NCBI RefSeq assembly: GCF_002261265.1
Contig: NZ_NEVK01000007.1
Coordinates: forward strand, 1 to 64,000
Source of the DNA: Bordetella genomosp. 7
GTDB taxonomy: Bacteria > Pseudomonadota > Gammaproteobacteria > Burkholderiales > Burkholderiaceae_B
Length of the DNA: 64,000 bases
Direction: 5' to 3'
A model generated the notes under the pieces. The model did not search any database, was not told where the DNA came from, and saw only the letters and a program-made list of their open reading frames with translations. Shown here piece after piece: positions 25,420 to 37,747 of the stretch. The position numbers were made by a program, and so were the translations under genes. Position 1 is the first letter of the stretch, and each line of letters starts with the position of its first letter.

Positions 25420-27621
25420 CTAGGCCTGCAGCAGGTCTTCGATGCGCACCGGCAGGTCGCGCACCCGCACGCCGGTTGCATGGTGCACGGCGCTGGTGAT
25501 GGCCGCCGCGATGCCGGCCAGGCCGATTTCACCGATGCCGCGCGCACCGGCCTCGTTCAAGACCGTATCGGGATAGTCCAGGAAGGCGACGTCCAGCTGT
25601 GGCGCATCGGCATGGGTGGCCACCAGGTAATCGGCCAGGTTGCTGTTCACCGGCGCGCCCGAGCGGCTGTCGTAGTGCGTGTGTTCCAGCATGGCCATGC
25701 CCACGCCCATGATGATGGCGCCTTCGATCTGGTTGCGGCCGGTGCGCGGGTTGATGATGCGTCCGCCGTCGATCACCGTGACGACGCGCGACACCCGCAG
25801 CCGCGCGGTGGGCGCGTGCCAGGTCACCTCGACGAAATGCGCGCCGTACGAACTGACCGAATACTTCTGCCTGACTTCCTTGCCGCTGACGCCGTGGCCG
25901 TTGCCGGACACGCTCGCGACTCCGGCGCCTTGCAGCACCTGTTCAAACGGCACGCCTGCATCGGCGGCGTCGCCCGCCGTGCAAAGACGGCCATCGCGAA
26001 TCGCGAGCGCATCGGCCTTGCGCCCGGCATATGGGCCGTCTTCGGCGACCGCCAGCTTGCAGGCCGCCTGCACCGCCTTGCGCGTGGCGGCCAGGGCCGC
26101 GGGCACCACAGAGGCGGTGGCGGCCGACCCGCCCGACACGGGGCCGGCGGGCAGGCGCGTATCGCCCAGGCTTATCTGGATGCGATCGACCGGAATGCCC
26201 GTTTCGGCGCTGACCAGCTGCGCCAATACGGTATACGTGCCGGTGCCGATATCCTGGGTGGCGCACGCCAGCCTGGCCGTGCCGTCGGCATTGAGGCTGA
26301 CGCTGGCGTCCGTGGCCATGCGCAGGCCCGGCCACGAGCAGGCGGCCATTCCCCAGCCCAGCACCAGGTCGCCCTGGCGCATGGACCCCACCTGGGGCCG
26401 GCGGCGCGACCAGCCGAAACGTTCTGCGCCCTGCTGCAGGCATTCGCGCAGGTGGCGGGAAGAGAACGGCAGGCCGGTGGCTTCGTCGCGCTCGGGTTCG
26501 TTAAGCAGGCGCAGCGCCACCGGATCCATCTGCAGCGCCACGGCCAGTTCGTCCATGGCCGACTCCAATGCATACATGCCGGGCACGGCTCCCGGGCCGC
26601 GCATGGACGTGGGCGCTCCGACATTGCGCCGCGCAAGGCCCCAGCGGACCGACAGATTGGGCGTGCTGTACATGCGGGGCGTCGCCTCGCCGCAGTTCTC
26701 GCGGTAGTCGTCCAGGACGGACGCCTGGCTCAGGTAGTGGTGCTGCACCGACACCAGCCTGCCTTCGCGCGTGGCGCCAAGCCGCATGTGCTGCCGGGTA
26801 TAGGGGCGATGACCCGCGCTTTGAAAGGTCATGGCGCGGCTGATGACCACCTTGACGGGCTGGCCGAGCAGGCGCGCCGCCACCGCCGCCAGTAGCGAAT
26901 GCGGCCACGGCCAGAGCTTGCCGCCAAAGCCCGAACCCAGGTATTGCGAAATAACGCGCACGTTCTCTTTGCCGACACCCAGCATCTGCGCCATGACGCT
27001 GCGATGGTTGACCACGCCCTGCGTGGTTTCATAAAGCGTATAGTCGCCGTCGTCGTACACCGCGACGCAGGCATGCAGTTCAAGCGAATTGTGAGTCTCC
27101 ACGGGCGTGGTGTAGACGGCATCGACTTGCACCGGCGCCTGGGCATAGGCGCGCGCCGCATCGCCGCGATTGCTGTCCAGGTTCGGCATGTCTTCGTCGG
27201 CGGGCGGCGACACATCGGGCGTTTCGGCGGCGTAGCGAACCACCACCGCGCGGGCGGCGGCCTGCGCCTGTTCCGGCGTGTCCGCGACCACCAGCGCCAC
27301 ATACTGCCCGTGGTATCGGATGATGTCGTCATCCAGCGGCGGGCGCGACTCGTCGATAGAGCCATCGGCCGGCCGATAGAGCGGCGGCCGGTTGCCATGA
27401 TGCAAGACCACGCGCACGCCGGGCATGTCGCCGGCGGCCTGCGTATCGATGGCAATGACGCGGCCGCGCGCGATTGTGGCGCACACGGGCACGCCATGCA
27501 ATGTGCCGGGCGGCAGGTAGTCGGCGGTGTATCGCGCCGCGCCGGTCACTTTGGCGGGGCCGTCGATGCGTGTGCGCGGCTGGCCGATGGCGGCCGCATG
27601 CGCAAACCCGGATTCAGCCAT
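25420..27621 (-). CDS. Molybdenum-binding subunit of an aldehyde/xanthine-type oxidoreductase (PaoC-like)
   Basis: 733 aa from the ATG at 27621, with GGAGG 6-11 bases upstream; the longer frame to 27924 lies inside the FAD-subunit gene. It has the xanthine dehydrogenase a/b hammerhead near the N-terminus (RIDGPAKVTGAARYTADY). Molybdopterin-binding motifs follow, including GSGFGGKLWPWPHS and RGPGAVPGMYALESAMDELA. The catalytic Glu lies in GARGIGEIGLAGIAAAITSA close to the C-terminus. The order FeS-FAD-Mo subunits and the length match E. coli PaoABC. It oxidises aldehydes or N-heterocycles by hydroxylation with water. It ends a long leftward gene run. Confidence 0.88.
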   Translation of the reverse strand: MAESGFAHAAAIGQPRTRIDGPAKVTGAARYTADYLPPGTLHGVPVCATIARGRVIAIDTQAAGDMPGVRVVLHHGNRPPLYRPADGSIDESRPPLDDDIIRYHGQYVALVVADTPEQAQAAARAVVVRYAAETPDVSPPADEDMPNLDSNRGDAARAYAQAPVQVDAVYTTPVETHNSLELHACVAVYDDGDYTLYETTQGVVNHRSVMAQMLGVGKENVRVISQYLGSGFGGKLWPWPHSLLAAVAARLLGQPVKVVISRAMTFQSAGHRPYTRQHMRLGATREGRLVSVQHHYLSQASVLDDYRENCGEATPRMYSTPNLSVRWGLARRNVGAPTSMRGPGAVPGMYALESAMDELAVALQMDPVALRLLNEPERDEATGLPFSSRHLRECLQQGAERFGWSRRRPQVGSMRQGDLVLGWGMAACSWPGLRMATDASVSLNADGTARLACATQDIGTGTYTVLAQLVSAETGIPVDRIQISLGDTRLPAGPVSGGSAATASVVPAALAATRKAVQAACKLAVAEDGPYAGRKADALAIRDGRLCTAGDAADAGVPFEQVLQGAGVASVSGNGHGVSGKEVRQKYSVSSYGAHFVEVTWHAPTARLRVSRVVTVIDGGRIINPRTGRNQIEGAIIMGVGMAMLEHTHYDSRSGAPVNSNLADYLVATHADAPQLDVAFLDYPDTVLNEAGARGIGEIGLAGIAAAITSAVHHATGVRVRDLPVRIEDLLQA

Positions 27622-28621
27622 GGGATGCCTCCTTGGACGGCGGCAGCGCCGTGCATAGCGTGTGCACCAGGCAACGGCGCGCCAGTTCGACCTTGAAGCC
27701 GTTCTCGCTTTGCGGCACGGCGTCGTGCAGCGCCGCCTGCGCCGCCTGCCTGTAGCGTTCGAGCGTGGGCCGCTCTCCTGCCAGCAGCTGCTCGGCCGGT
27801 GCGCAATGCCAGGGCCGGGTTCCCACCCCGCCCAGCGCGATAGCCGCCGACTCGATGCGGCCGTCGCTTTCTTTGAGCACGACGGCGGCCGATGCCAGGG
27901 CGAACTCGTACGACGCACGGTCACGCAGCTTGACGTAGCACGACCGCGCTCCCGCGACAGGCGGCGGCAGGATGACGTGCGTGATCAATTCGCCGGGTTG
28001 CAGAACGGTTTCGCGATGGGGCGTATCGCCGGGCAAAAGGTAGAAGTCACGCACCGGGATATCGCGCGTGGCGTCCAGGCTCTGCACCTGCACGGTGGCG
28101 TCCAGCGCTGTCAGCGCAACGTTCATGTCCGACGGATTGCTGGCAATGCAGTGCACGCTGGTGCCCAGCACCGCCAGATTGCGGTTGTGCCCGTCGATGG
28201 CGTCGCAGCCGCTGCCGGGGTCGCGCTTGTTGCAACGCGCGGCACGGTCACGAAAATAGACGCAACGCGTGCGCTGCAGCAGGTTGCCGCTGGTGGTGGC
28301 CATATTGCGCAACTGGGCCGATGCGCCCGCCAGCAGCGCCTGCGACAACACGGCGTAATGCGCCGCGATGCGGGGGTGACGAGCCAGATCGGCGTTGCGC
28401 ACCAGGGCCCCGATGCGCGTCCGCCCGTCGGCGAGCTGTTCCACCTGGTCCAGCGGCAGGCCGTTGATGTCGATGACCTGAGCGGGTGTCTCGACATCCA
28501 GCTTCATCAGGTCCACCAGCGTGGTGCCCCCTGCTATAAAACGCGCCTGGCCGGGCGCGCTGGCGGCCAGGCGCAAGGCCGCCTGGATATCGTCGGCACG
28601 GGTGTACTGGAAACGTTCCAT
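27614..28621 (-). CDS. FAD-binding subunit of the molybdenum oxidoreductase (PaoB-like), with Fe-S cluster cysteines
   Basis: 335 aa from the ATG at 28621. The FAD_binding_5 domain starts FQYTRADDIQAALRLA with FIAGGTTLVDLMKLDVETP and NMATTSGNLLQRTRC. Between the FAD domain and the C-terminal CO-dehydrogenase flavoprotein domain lies an insert with four spaced cysteines (RTRCVYF, ARCNKR, GSGCDAIDGHN and VHCIASNPSDM). It is the pattern that binds an extra [4Fe-4S] cluster in PaoB. It overlaps the Mo-subunit gene by 8 bp and follows the 2Fe-2S gene by 5 bp. Confidence 0.88.
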   Translation of the reverse strand: MERFQYTRADDIQAALRLAASAPGQARFIAGGTTLVDLMKLDVETPAQVIDINGLPLDQVEQLADGRTRIGALVRNADLARHPRIAAHYAVLSQALLAGASAQLRNMATTSGNLLQRTRCVYFRDRAARCNKRDPGSGCDAIDGHNRNLAVLGTSVHCIASNPSDMNVALTALDATVQVQSLDATRDIPVRDFYLLPGDTPHRETVLQPGELITHVILPPPVAGARSCYVKLRDRASYEFALASAAVVLKESDGRIESAAIALGGVGTRPWHCAPAEQLLAGERPTLERYRQAAQAALHDAVPQSENGFKVELARRCLVHTLCTALPPSKEASHG

Positions 28622-28626
28622 GATGG

Positions 28627-29136
28627 CTACCGGTTGCCGCGCACGTGCTGGATCGCCGCAACGATGTTGCTGTATGCGCCGCAACGGCATATGTTGCCGC
28701 TCATCAATTCGCGCACATCGTCATCGTGGTCGCCGCAGGGTTCGTCCAGCAGGGCCGCGGCCGACATGATCTGCCCGGCCGTGCAATAGCCGCACTGGTA
28801 CCCGTCATGCTCGACAAACGCCGTCTGCAAGGGATGGGGCGACGCCTCGGTGCCCAGCCCCTCGATGGTGGTGATGTCGCGACCGCCGGCGCACACGGCC
28901 AGCACCAGGCACGCGTTGACGCGCCGGCCGTCCATATGCACCGTACAGGCGCCGCATTGCCCGTGGTCGCAGCCCTTCTTGGTGCCGGTCAGGTGCAGGG
29001 TTTCGCGCAGGGTATCCAGCAGGGACGCGCGCGGGTCCAGAGTCAGTGTGCATGCCTGCCCATTGACGCGCAGCGTGGTAGTGACGGCTTCAGGGTGCGC
29101 GACTGAGGCGGACGCGTCGGCGGACGGATGCGGCAT
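28627..29136 (-). CDS. 2Fe-2S subunit of the molybdenum oxidoreductase (PaoA-like)
   Basis: 169 aa. A plant-ferredoxin-type cluster is given by CDHGQCGACTVHMDGRRVNAC (about residues 55-75) and a second [2Fe-2S] by CGYCTAGQIM and CRCGAY. Unlike E. coli PaoA, there is no Tat signal; the N-terminus is a short polar extension (MPHPSADASASVAHPEAV). The complex is therefore probably cytoplasmic. No XdhC/PaoD-type chaperone gene is nearby. It lies 43 bp after the LDH2-type gene and may belong to the same transcript. Confidence 0.9.
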   Translation of the reverse strand: MPHPSADASASVAHPEAVTTTLRVNGQACTLTLDPRASLLDTLRETLHLTGTKKGCDHGQCGACTVHMDGRRVNACLVLAVCAGGRDITTIEGLGTEASPHPLQTAFVEHDGYQCGYCTAGQIMSAAALLDEPCGDHDDDVRELMSGNICRCGAYSNIVAAIQHVRGNR

Positions 29137-29179
29137 GGCGGGCTCCTGAACTGATAAGGCAAACGCAGGCCCGCCGCAA

Positions 29180-30250
29180 TTAGTGTGCCCGGATGTCAGG
29201 CGGGTCTACGCCGAGACGGCGGCTCCAGTGCAGGAATTCCCGCCACAGGCCGGGCTCGATGGGAATGCCAGTGCGCAGCCGGGCGGCCTCTGCAGCGTAC
29301 TCGGGGTCGCCGGGCATGCGCGGCTGCCCCGGTTGTGCGGCCAGCTCGGCGGCCATGCGTGCGACGGTTGCCGCCAACAGGGGCCCGCCGGCAAAGCGCG
29401 CCGGATCGATGACGATAAAGAATGCGCCCAGGCGGCGGGGCCGCTCCAGCTGCTGGTACATCGGGCCGATGTGCGGTCCGTAGGGATTGCCGTTCAGGGG
29501 GCCGCAGAGCAATTCGATCATCAACGCGAGCCCATAGCCCTTGTAGCCTTGTTCCGCGCCGCCGAGCGGCAGCAGGGCGTGCGCCGCGTGCGGGTCGGTG
29601 GCCTCGCGACCGTCGGCGTCGAGCGCCACGCCGGCAGGCAGGGCATGCCCTTCGCGCCGGGCATTCATGACGCGATTCCAGGGGATGGAAGTGGTGGCCA
29701 TATCCAGGCACACGGGCGGCCCGTCCTGGCGCGGCACGGCAATGGACAGGGGATTGGTTCCCAGGAAGGGCGCATGGCCGCCGTATGGCGCGGCAATCGA
29801 ATCAGAATGGGTGAGCGCAATGCCTATCAGGCCGCCCTTTGCAGCGGCACGGCTATACAGGCCCACGGCGCCGCAATGCGATGAATCGTCGACGCCCACG
29901 GCCGCCACCCCCGTCTCGCGCGCCAGCTCCATGGCAAGCTGGTTGGCGCGGTGCGCCACCACGATGCCCAGGCCGCGTGCGCCATGGACCTGCGCCGTGG
30001 CCGCAGCACTGCGCTCGATACGGATGTCCGGGCACGGGTCGATCGAGCCGTGGGCCAGGCGGTTCAGATAATGGGGCAGGCGCGCGATGCCGTGCGAATC
30101 CACGCCCCACAGGCTCGTCTGCACCAGGCTGTCGGCCAGCGCCGCCGCATCGGCCTGGGGCACGCGCATGGCGGCCAGGCACCGGCGCCCCCAGTCGCGC
30201 AGCTCGGACGCGGGGCAATGACGCAGATTGCGGGTAGAGTCAGGGTTCAT
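29180..30250 (-). CDS. Malate/L-lactate dehydrogenase-family (LDH2) oxidoreductase
   Basis: 356 aa from the ATG at 30250; that start overlaps the stop of the preceding reductase gene by ATGA. The LDH2 signatures are SLWGVDSHGIARLPHYL, GVAAVGVDDSSHCGAVG and GGHAPFLGTNPLSIAVP, which form the unusual NAD(P) fold of this family. Members include sulfolactate, ureidoglycolate, 2,3-diketo-L-gulonate and 2-oxo acid reductases. In this cluster it probably handles a 2-oxo or 2-hydroxy sugar acid product. The exact substrate is unknown. Confidence 0.87.
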   Translation of the reverse strand: MNPDSTRNLRHCPASELRDWGRRCLAAMRVPQADAAALADSLVQTSLWGVDSHGIARLPHYLNRLAHGSIDPCPDIRIERSAAATAQVHGARGLGIVVAHRANQLAMELARETGVAAVGVDDSSHCGAVGLYSRAAAKGGLIGIALTHSDSIAAPYGGHAPFLGTNPLSIAVPRQDGPPVCLDMATTSIPWNRVMNARREGHALPAGVALDADGREATDPHAAHALLPLGGAEQGYKGYGLALMIELLCGPLNGNPYGPHIGPMYQQLERPRRLGAFFIVIDPARFAGGPLLAATVARMAAELAAQPGQPRMPGDPEYAAEAARLRTGIPIEPGLWREFLHWSRRLGVDPPDIRAH

Positions 30251-31755
30251 ATGGCCTCGCGCACGGCCGCGCGGACCCCGCACTGCCGCAAGGTGTAGGC
30301 ATGGCGCGCCACCGCGTCGGTCAGCCCGCGGTGGCCGGCCAGGTCGCCGAATACGGGTCGATAGGCGATCAGCGCCTGCGCGCGGCGCAGGTCCGCGTCA
30401 GCGCCCTGCCCTGCGCGTGCAAGCAGCGCCTGCAGCTCGCCCGCCAGAGGATCATGGATGGTGTATGTGACGCCGGCTTCATCATGGCCGCGCAGGTAAT
30501 GCAGCCATGCCGCCACGGCCAGGGCCAGCCGCCGGTAGTCCGCCCCCGCCAGGATGCGCTCGCGCAGCGTGGCCAACAGGCGCTGCGGCAGCTTCTGCGA
30601 TCCGTCCATCGCGATCTGCTGCAGGCGGTGCGGCAGCGCCGGGTTGGCAAAGCGCGCCAGCAGGCGCAGACGCATGGCGCCAAGGTCGGCTCCCGGCACG
30701 TCGGGCAAGGTCGGAATGATCTCGTCGCGGATGAGCGAGTCGATATACCCGCGCAATGCGGCATCCTGCATCGCCTGGCCGACCGTATCAAGCCCCGCCG
30801 ATGCCCCCAGGCAGGCCAGCGCGGAATGCGGCCCGTTGACCATGCGCAGCTTCATCTGTTCGAAGGGCCGGGCATCGCTCGCGAAGCGCGCGCCGCCGGG
30901 TTGATCCCAGGCCGGCCGCCCCGCCGCGAAACGATCTTCGATGACCCATTCCAGAAACGGCTCGGCCACTACCGGCCAGGCATCATGCACGCCCAGGCGC
31001 GTGGCGATATGACGGCGGTCGGCATCGGTCGTGCGGGGCACAATACGGTCGACCATCGAATTGGGAAAAGTGCAGAGGGTCTCGATCCAGCGGCAAAGCT
31101 GCGCGCCGCAGGCGGAGGCGGAGGCGAATTCGAGCACCAGCGCGCGCAACGTATCGCCATTGGATGGCAGGTTGTCGCACGACAGCAGCGTCACGGGGCC
31201 GGCGCCGCTGTCGCGGCGGCGCGCCAGCCCGCTCACCAGCAGGCCGACTGCGGTGCGCGGCGCGCCGGCGTGCGCCAGGTCGTGCGCGATATCCGGATCG
31301 TCAAGCCGCAGCCGGCCGCTGGCCGGATCATGGCAGTAGCCTTTTTCGGTAATGGTCAGGCTGACGATGCGGGTGTCCGGGTGAGCGATCTGCGCCACCG
31401 CGGCGCCGGGATCCTCGGGGGCGACCAGCACGCGCATCACCGACCCCACCACGCTGAGCGATTCGCGCGGCGCACCGGCGGCGTCGGCGTCCCGCAGGGC
31501 CACGGTGTACAGGCCGCATTGCGGCTGCAGGGCATCGCGCGTGCCGGGGCTGCGCAACGAGATGCCTACGATTCCCCACCGAGCGTCGCCCGTCGCAGCC
31601 AGCGCAAGGTCGTTGACCATAGCCTGGTGCGCGCGGTGAAAGGCGCCGATGCCCAGGTGCACGATACCGGGCCGCAGCCGCGCCCGGTCAAAGGCCGGGC
31701 GCGCAATATCATGCGGCAAGCCGGCCAGGGCGGCGTCGGTCAGGCGGCAAGCCAT
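30247..31755 (-). CDS. Mannitol dehydrogenase-family reductase (fructuronate/tagaturonate reductase type)
   Basis: 502 aa from the ATG at 31755, 4 bases after the manD stop; an alternative start at 31785 would overlap manD. The N-terminal Rossmann part opens PGIVHLGIGAFHRAHQAMVND, and the polyol-dehydrogenase K-x4-N-x2-H catalytic set is visible as MKLRMVNGPHSALACLG. UxuB and UxaB belong here and reduce D-fructuronate to D-mannonate or D-tagaturonate to D-altronate with NADH. The immediate neighbour ManD uses D-mannonate, which favours the UxuB role. D-mannitol or D-arabinitol activity cannot be excluded. Confidence 0.87.
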   Translation of the reverse strand: MACRLTDAALAGLPHDIARPAFDRARLRPGIVHLGIGAFHRAHQAMVNDLALAATGDARWGIVGISLRSPGTRDALQPQCGLYTVALRDADAAGAPRESLSVVGSVMRVLVAPEDPGAAVAQIAHPDTRIVSLTITEKGYCHDPASGRLRLDDPDIAHDLAHAGAPRTAVGLLVSGLARRRDSGAGPVTLLSCDNLPSNGDTLRALVLEFASASACGAQLCRWIETLCTFPNSMVDRIVPRTTDADRRHIATRLGVHDAWPVVAEPFLEWVIEDRFAAGRPAWDQPGGARFASDARPFEQMKLRMVNGPHSALACLGASAGLDTVGQAMQDAALRGYIDSLIRDEIIPTLPDVPGADLGAMRLRLLARFANPALPHRLQQIAMDGSQKLPQRLLATLRERILAGADYRRLALAVAAWLHYLRGHDEAGVTYTIHDPLAGELQALLARAGQGADADLRRAQALIAYRPVFGDLAGHRGLTDAVARHAYTLRQCGVRAAVREAI

Positions 31756-31759
31756 GGAA

Positions 31760-32971
31760 TTACCAATGCCACAACGTGCCGTCATGCGCCTGCCGGTTCA
31801 CGGGCAAATAGGCGCGTTGGTAGGGATAGCGCGACGCAAGTTGCTCGTCGATATCCACCCCATGGCCGGGCGCGTCGCCGGGGTGCAGCATGCCGTCGGC
31901 AAAGGTATAGGCGTGGGGAAACACGGCGTCGGTCTCGTCCGTGTGGCGCATGTATTCCTGTATGCCGAAGTTCGGCACCCATATATCGAAGTGCAGCGCG
32001 GCGCCCATGCATACCGGCGAAAGATCGGTGGCGCCGTGGCAGCCGGTGCGCACCTGGTACAGGGCCGCCAGATCGGCGATGCGCCGCAGGTGCGTGATGC
32101 CGCCCGCATGGACCACCGTGGTGCGGATGTAGTCGATCAGCTGGTTCTGGATCAGGTCCTTGCAGTCGTATACGGAATTGAAAATCTCGCCCACCGCCAG
32201 CGGCGTGACCGTGTGCTGGCGGATCAGGCGAAACGCCTCCTGGTTCTCGGCCGGCGTGGCGTCCTCCATCCAGAACAGGCGAAAAGGCTCCAGCGACTTG
32301 CCCAGGCGCGCCGCTTCGATGGGGGTAAGCCGATGATGCACATCGTGCAGCAGGTGCGTGTCCCAGCCCACCGCATCGCGCACCCGCTCGAAGAGCCGGG
32401 GCGCGTGATCCAGGTACTTTTCGGTGCTCCAGTCGTGTTCGGAAGGCAGGTCGGCGTCGGCGGGCTCGTAGAACATGCGGCCGCGGCCCACGCCATACAC
32501 GGCGTTCAGGCCCGGCACGCCGCTTTGCGCGCGGATCGCCCGGTAGCCCATGTCGCGGTAACGCAGCACTTCGTCCACCGTTTCATCGATGTCGCGGCCA
32601 TTGGCATGTCCGTACACCATGACGCCGGTGCGGCTTTTGCCGCCCAGCAGCTGGTACAGCGGCATGCCGGCCGCCTTGGCCTTGATGTCCCACAGCGCCG
32701 TATCGACCGCCGCGATGGCGGTCATGGTGACGGGGCCGCGCCGCCAGTAGGCGCCGCGATACAGGAACTGCCAGATGTCTTCTATCTGGTGCGGATCGCG
32801 GCCGACCAGGCAGGGCGCGACATGGTCGGCAAGATAGCTGGCCACGGCCAGTTCGCGGCCGTTGAGCGTGGCGTCGCCGATGCCCGTGAGGCCTTCGTCG
32901 GTTTCGATTTTCAGGGTAACGAAATTGCGGCCGGGGCTGCAGACGATGACGCGTGCACTGCGGATTTTCAT
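31760..32971 (-). CDS. manD: D-mannonate dehydratase, enolase superfamily (ManD)
   Basis: 403 aa from the ATG at 32971, 9 residues into the open frame. The family motifs are nearly canonical: [75 protein letters not shown] and [20 protein letters not shown]. These supply the three carboxylate metal ligands (the ligand triad D, E, E) and the general acid/base residues. ManD dehydrates D-mannonate (some members D-gluconate) to 2-keto-3-deoxy-D-gluconate. The gene sits directly before the UxuB-like reductase that would make its substrate. Confidence 0.92.
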   Translation of the reverse strand: MKIRSARVIVCSPGRNFVTLKIETDEGLTGIGDATLNGRELAVASYLADHVAPCLVGRDPHQIEDIWQFLYRGAYWRRGPVTMTAIAAVDTALWDIKAKAAGMPLYQLLGGKSRTGVMVYGHANGRDIDETVDEVLRYRDMGYRAIRAQSGVPGLNAVYGVGRGRMFYEPADADLPSEHDWSTEKYLDHAPRLFERVRDAVGWDTHLLHDVHHRLTPIEAARLGKSLEPFRLFWMEDATPAENQEAFRLIRQHTVTPLAVGEIFNSVYDCKDLIQNQLIDYIRTTVVHAGGITHLRRIADLAALYQVRTGCHGATDLSPVCMGAALHFDIWVPNFGIQEYMRHTDETDAVFPHAYTFADGMLHPGDAPGHGVDIDEQLASRYPYQRAYLPVNRQAHDGTLWHW

Positions 32972-33035
32972 GTAGAACCCATATGGAATAAAAAACACAT
33001 GGCGATGCGGCGCGCTGCCGGCGGCTGGCCCCGCG

Positions 33036-34574
33036 CTACATCACTGCCCCCAGTTGCCATGGCACAAATTCGCTCTGCCCATAGCCGTGGATCTCGCTTT
33101 TGCTGCGCCGGCCCGAGGCGGTGTCGAGCATCAGGCGGAAGATGCGCTCGCCCATGGTTTGCACGCTGCTGAGGCCGTCGACCACTTCGCCGCAGTTGAT
33201 GTCGATGTCGTCGGCCTGGCGCTGCCACAGCTCGGTGTTGGTCGACAGCTTCAGCGAAGGCGCGGGCGCACAGCCATAGGCGGAACCGCGGCCCGTGGTG
33301 AAGCAGATGAGATTGGCGCCGCCCGCCACCTGCCCCGTGGCCGATACGGGGTCATACCCCGGGGTGTCCATGAAGACCAGGCCGCGCGCGGTCACGCTTT
33401 CGGCGTATTCGTATACATCCACCAGATTGGTAGTGCCGCTCTTGGCTATGGCGCCCAGCGACTTTTCGAGTATGGTGGTCAGGCCGCCGGCCTTGTTGCC
33501 GGCCGATGGGTTGTTGTCCATCTGCGCGTTATTGCGCGCGCAGTAGTCTTCCCACCAGCGCAGGCGCGCCAGCAGCTTTTGCGCCACTGCCTCGGACACG
33601 GCACGCCGCGTCAGCAAGTGTTCGCCTCCGTAGATCTCGGGCGTTTCGGAAAGTATGGCCGAGCCGCCGTGCCGCACCAGCAGGTCTACCGCTGCGCCCA
33701 GCGCGGGGTTGGCGCTGATGCCCGAATAGCCATCCGAACCGCCGCACTGCAGGCCCACCAGCAAGTGGCCGGCCGGCACCGGCTGGCGCCGCGCCCGGTT
33801 GGCCTCGGGCAGCATCTGCTGCACGAGCTCGATGCCGCGCCCCACCGCGCCGCGGGTGCCGCCCGTGCCCTGGATGTTGAAGGTATGCAGGCGCGTGCTT
33901 TCTTGCAGGCCTTCCTGTTCCATCAGGCCGGCGATCTGGTTGGTTTCGCAGCCCAGGCCCACCACCAGCAGCGCGGCGAAGTTCGGGTGGCGCGCATAAC
34001 CGCCCAAGGTGCGACGCAACACCTTCAGCGGATCGCCCTCGCTGTCGGTGGCGCAACCGGCTCCGTGAGTCAGCGCGACCACCCCGTCCACATTGGGAAA
34101 CCCCGCCAGGGCCTGCGGCCGGATATCGCGCCGGAAGTAGTCGGCGATGGCGCGCGCCACCGTGGCCGAGCAATTCACCGAAGTCAGCACACCGATGTAG
34201 TTGCGCGTGGCGACGCGGCCGTCTGCCCGGACGATGCCGTCGAAAGTCGCAGGCTCGGCCACGTAATCGGTGGGCCGCGTGTCCTGCCCCACGGCATAGT
34301 CGCGTTCGAATTCCGAGAACGCAAGGTTGTGGCTGTGCACGTGCTGCCCGGGCGCGATGTCCTGGCGCGCGATGCCGATGATCTGGTTGTAGCGCCGCAC
34401 GGGGGCGCCAGCGGCGATGGCGCGCGCCGCCACCTTGTGCCCTGGCGGAATCAGCCCCGCCGCGGCAATGCCTTCGGCAGGCAATGGCGTGCCTCCCACC
34501 AGCTGGCGCCGGGTGATGACCACGTTGTCGGCGGGATGGATGCGGATGACCGGGTGGTCGATAGGGGCGCCCAT
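33036..34574 (-). CDS. uxaA: UxaA-family sugar-acid dehydratase (altronate dehydratase-like)
   Basis: 512 aa from the ATG at 34574 (GGAAC upstream). An N-terminal SAF domain (about residues 10-90, [18 protein letters not shown]) is followed by the large UxaA/GarD catalytic part. It has [55 protein letters not shown] and the Cys in [20 protein letters not shown]-altronate dehydratase gives 2-keto-3-deoxy-D-gluconate, the same product as ManD. GarD-like galactarate dehydratase or another aldonate dehydratase is possible. It lies 64 bp before manD. Confidence 0.85.
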   Translation of the reverse strand: MGAPIDHPVIRIHPADNVVITRRQLVGGTPLPAEGIAAAGLIPPGHKVAARAIAAGAPVRRYNQIIGIARQDIAPGQHVHSHNLAFSEFERDYAVGQDTRPTDYVAEPATFDGIVRADGRVATRNYIGVLTSVNCSATVARAIADYFRRDIRPQALAGFPNVDGVVALTHGAGCATDSEGDPLKVLRRTLGGYARHPNFAALLVVGLGCETNQIAGLMEQEGLQESTRLHTFNIQGTGGTRGAVGRGIELVQQMLPEANRARRQPVPAGHLLVGLQCGGSDGYSGISANPALGAAVDLLVRHGGSAILSETPEIYGGEHLLTRRAVSEAVAQKLLARLRWWEDYCARNNAQMDNNPSAGNKAGGLTTILEKSLGAIAKSGTTNLVDVYEYAESVTARGLVFMDTPGYDPVSATGQVAGGANLICFTTGRGSAYGCAPAPSLKLSTNTELWQRQADDIDINCGEVVDGLSSVQTMGERIFRLMLDTASGRRSKSEIHGYGQSEFVPWQLGAVM

Positions 34575-34602
34575 GATGTCGTTCCAGTCGGCAGGTTCTG
34601 GC

Positions 34603-35469
34603 CTAGCCGTCGATGAGTTCGGGATTCCAGGCATGCACGCGCTGTTCCTGTTCGCCCAGGCCCGCAATGCCCAGCCGCATGGTGTCGCCGGGCTTTAGGT
34701 AGACGGCCTGCGGCTTCTGGCCCATGCCTACACCCGGCGGCGTGCCGGTGCTGATCAGGTCGCCGGGGTGCAGAGTCATGAAGCGGCTGACATAACTGAC
34801 CAGCTCGGCCACGCCAAATACCATGGTGCGCGTATTGCCGTTCTGCTTGCGCTGCCCGTTCACGTCGAGCCAGAGGTCCAGCGACTGCGGGTCGGCGATT
34901 TCGTCGGCGGTGACGAGCCAGGGGCCGACCGGGCCGAAGGTGTCGCAGCCCTTGCCCTTGTCCCAGGTGCCCCCGCGCTCGAGCTGGTATTCGCGCTCGG
35001 ACAGGTCGTTGACCACGCAGTATCCCGCCACATGATCCAGCGCCTGTTGCACCGGCACATAGCGGGCGCGGCGGCCGATGACCACGCCCAGTTCCACTTC
35101 CCAGTCGCTCTTGACCGAATCGCGCGGCAGCACCACCGGGTCGTTGCAGCCGATCACGGCGCTGGTGGGTTTCATGAAAATGACGGGCTCCTGTGGCACC
35201 GGCAAGCCGGATTCCGCGGCGTGATCGGCGTAGTTCAGGCCGATGCAGATGAATTTGCCCATGCCCGACCAGGGAGGCGCCAGGCGCCCGGGCTGCGTCA
35301 CGACAGGCAGGGAGTCGGCGTCCAGGCCGCGCAGGCGCTGCTGCAACGGGCCCGCCAGGCTTTCGGCCGTAATGTCGTCCAGCACGCCCGACAAGTCGCG
35401 GATGCGGCCCTGGGCGTCTAGCAGTGCGGGTTTTTCGGCGCCCTTGGCGCCATGGCGCAGCAGCTTCAT
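34603..35469 (-). CDS. Fumarylacetoacetate hydrolase-family enzyme (beta-diketo acid hydrolase type)
   Basis: 288 aa. The FAH fold motifs are FICIGLNYADHAAESGLPVP, the metal-binding E-x-E in SDWEVELGVVIG with the distal Asp in VVNDLSEREYQLERGG, and TGTPPGVGMGQKP. The N-terminal segment (MKLLRHGAKGAEKPALLDAQG) resembles that of 2,4-diketo-3-deoxy-L-fuconate hydrolases. These cleave diketo-deoxy acids to pyruvate plus a hydroxy acid. Its neighbour is an SDR that would make such a diketo acid, and the next genes are two sugar-acid dehydratases. The precise substrate is inferred. Confidence 0.82.
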   Translation of the reverse strand: MKLLRHGAKGAEKPALLDAQGRIRDLSGVLDDITAESLAGPLQQRLRGLDADSLPVVTQPGRLAPPWSGMGKFICIGLNYADHAAESGLPVPQEPVIFMKPTSAVIGCNDPVVLPRDSVKSDWEVELGVVIGRRARYVPVQQALDHVAGYCVVNDLSEREYQLERGGTWDKGKGCDTFGPVGPWLVTADEIADPQSLDLWLDVNGQRKQNGNTRTMVFGVAELVSYVSRFMTLHPGDLISTGTPPGVGMGQKPQAVYLKPGDTMRLGIAGLGEQEQRVHAWNPELIDG

Positions 35470-35523
35470 GGAATGCAGTGTCCTTGTAATGAATAAGAAA
35501 AAGGCGGAATGTAGCGTAACTGT

Positions 35524-37723
<2,200 letters not shown>

Positions 37724-37747
37724 ACGGGCTCCTTGTGCGCGGGTGGC

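Noticed and set aside
31755-31785. Upstream start (31785) for the UxuB-like reductase
   Set aside because: It would overlap manD by 26 bp and adds ten residues unlike the family; Met at 31755 follows the manD stop directly and fits better.
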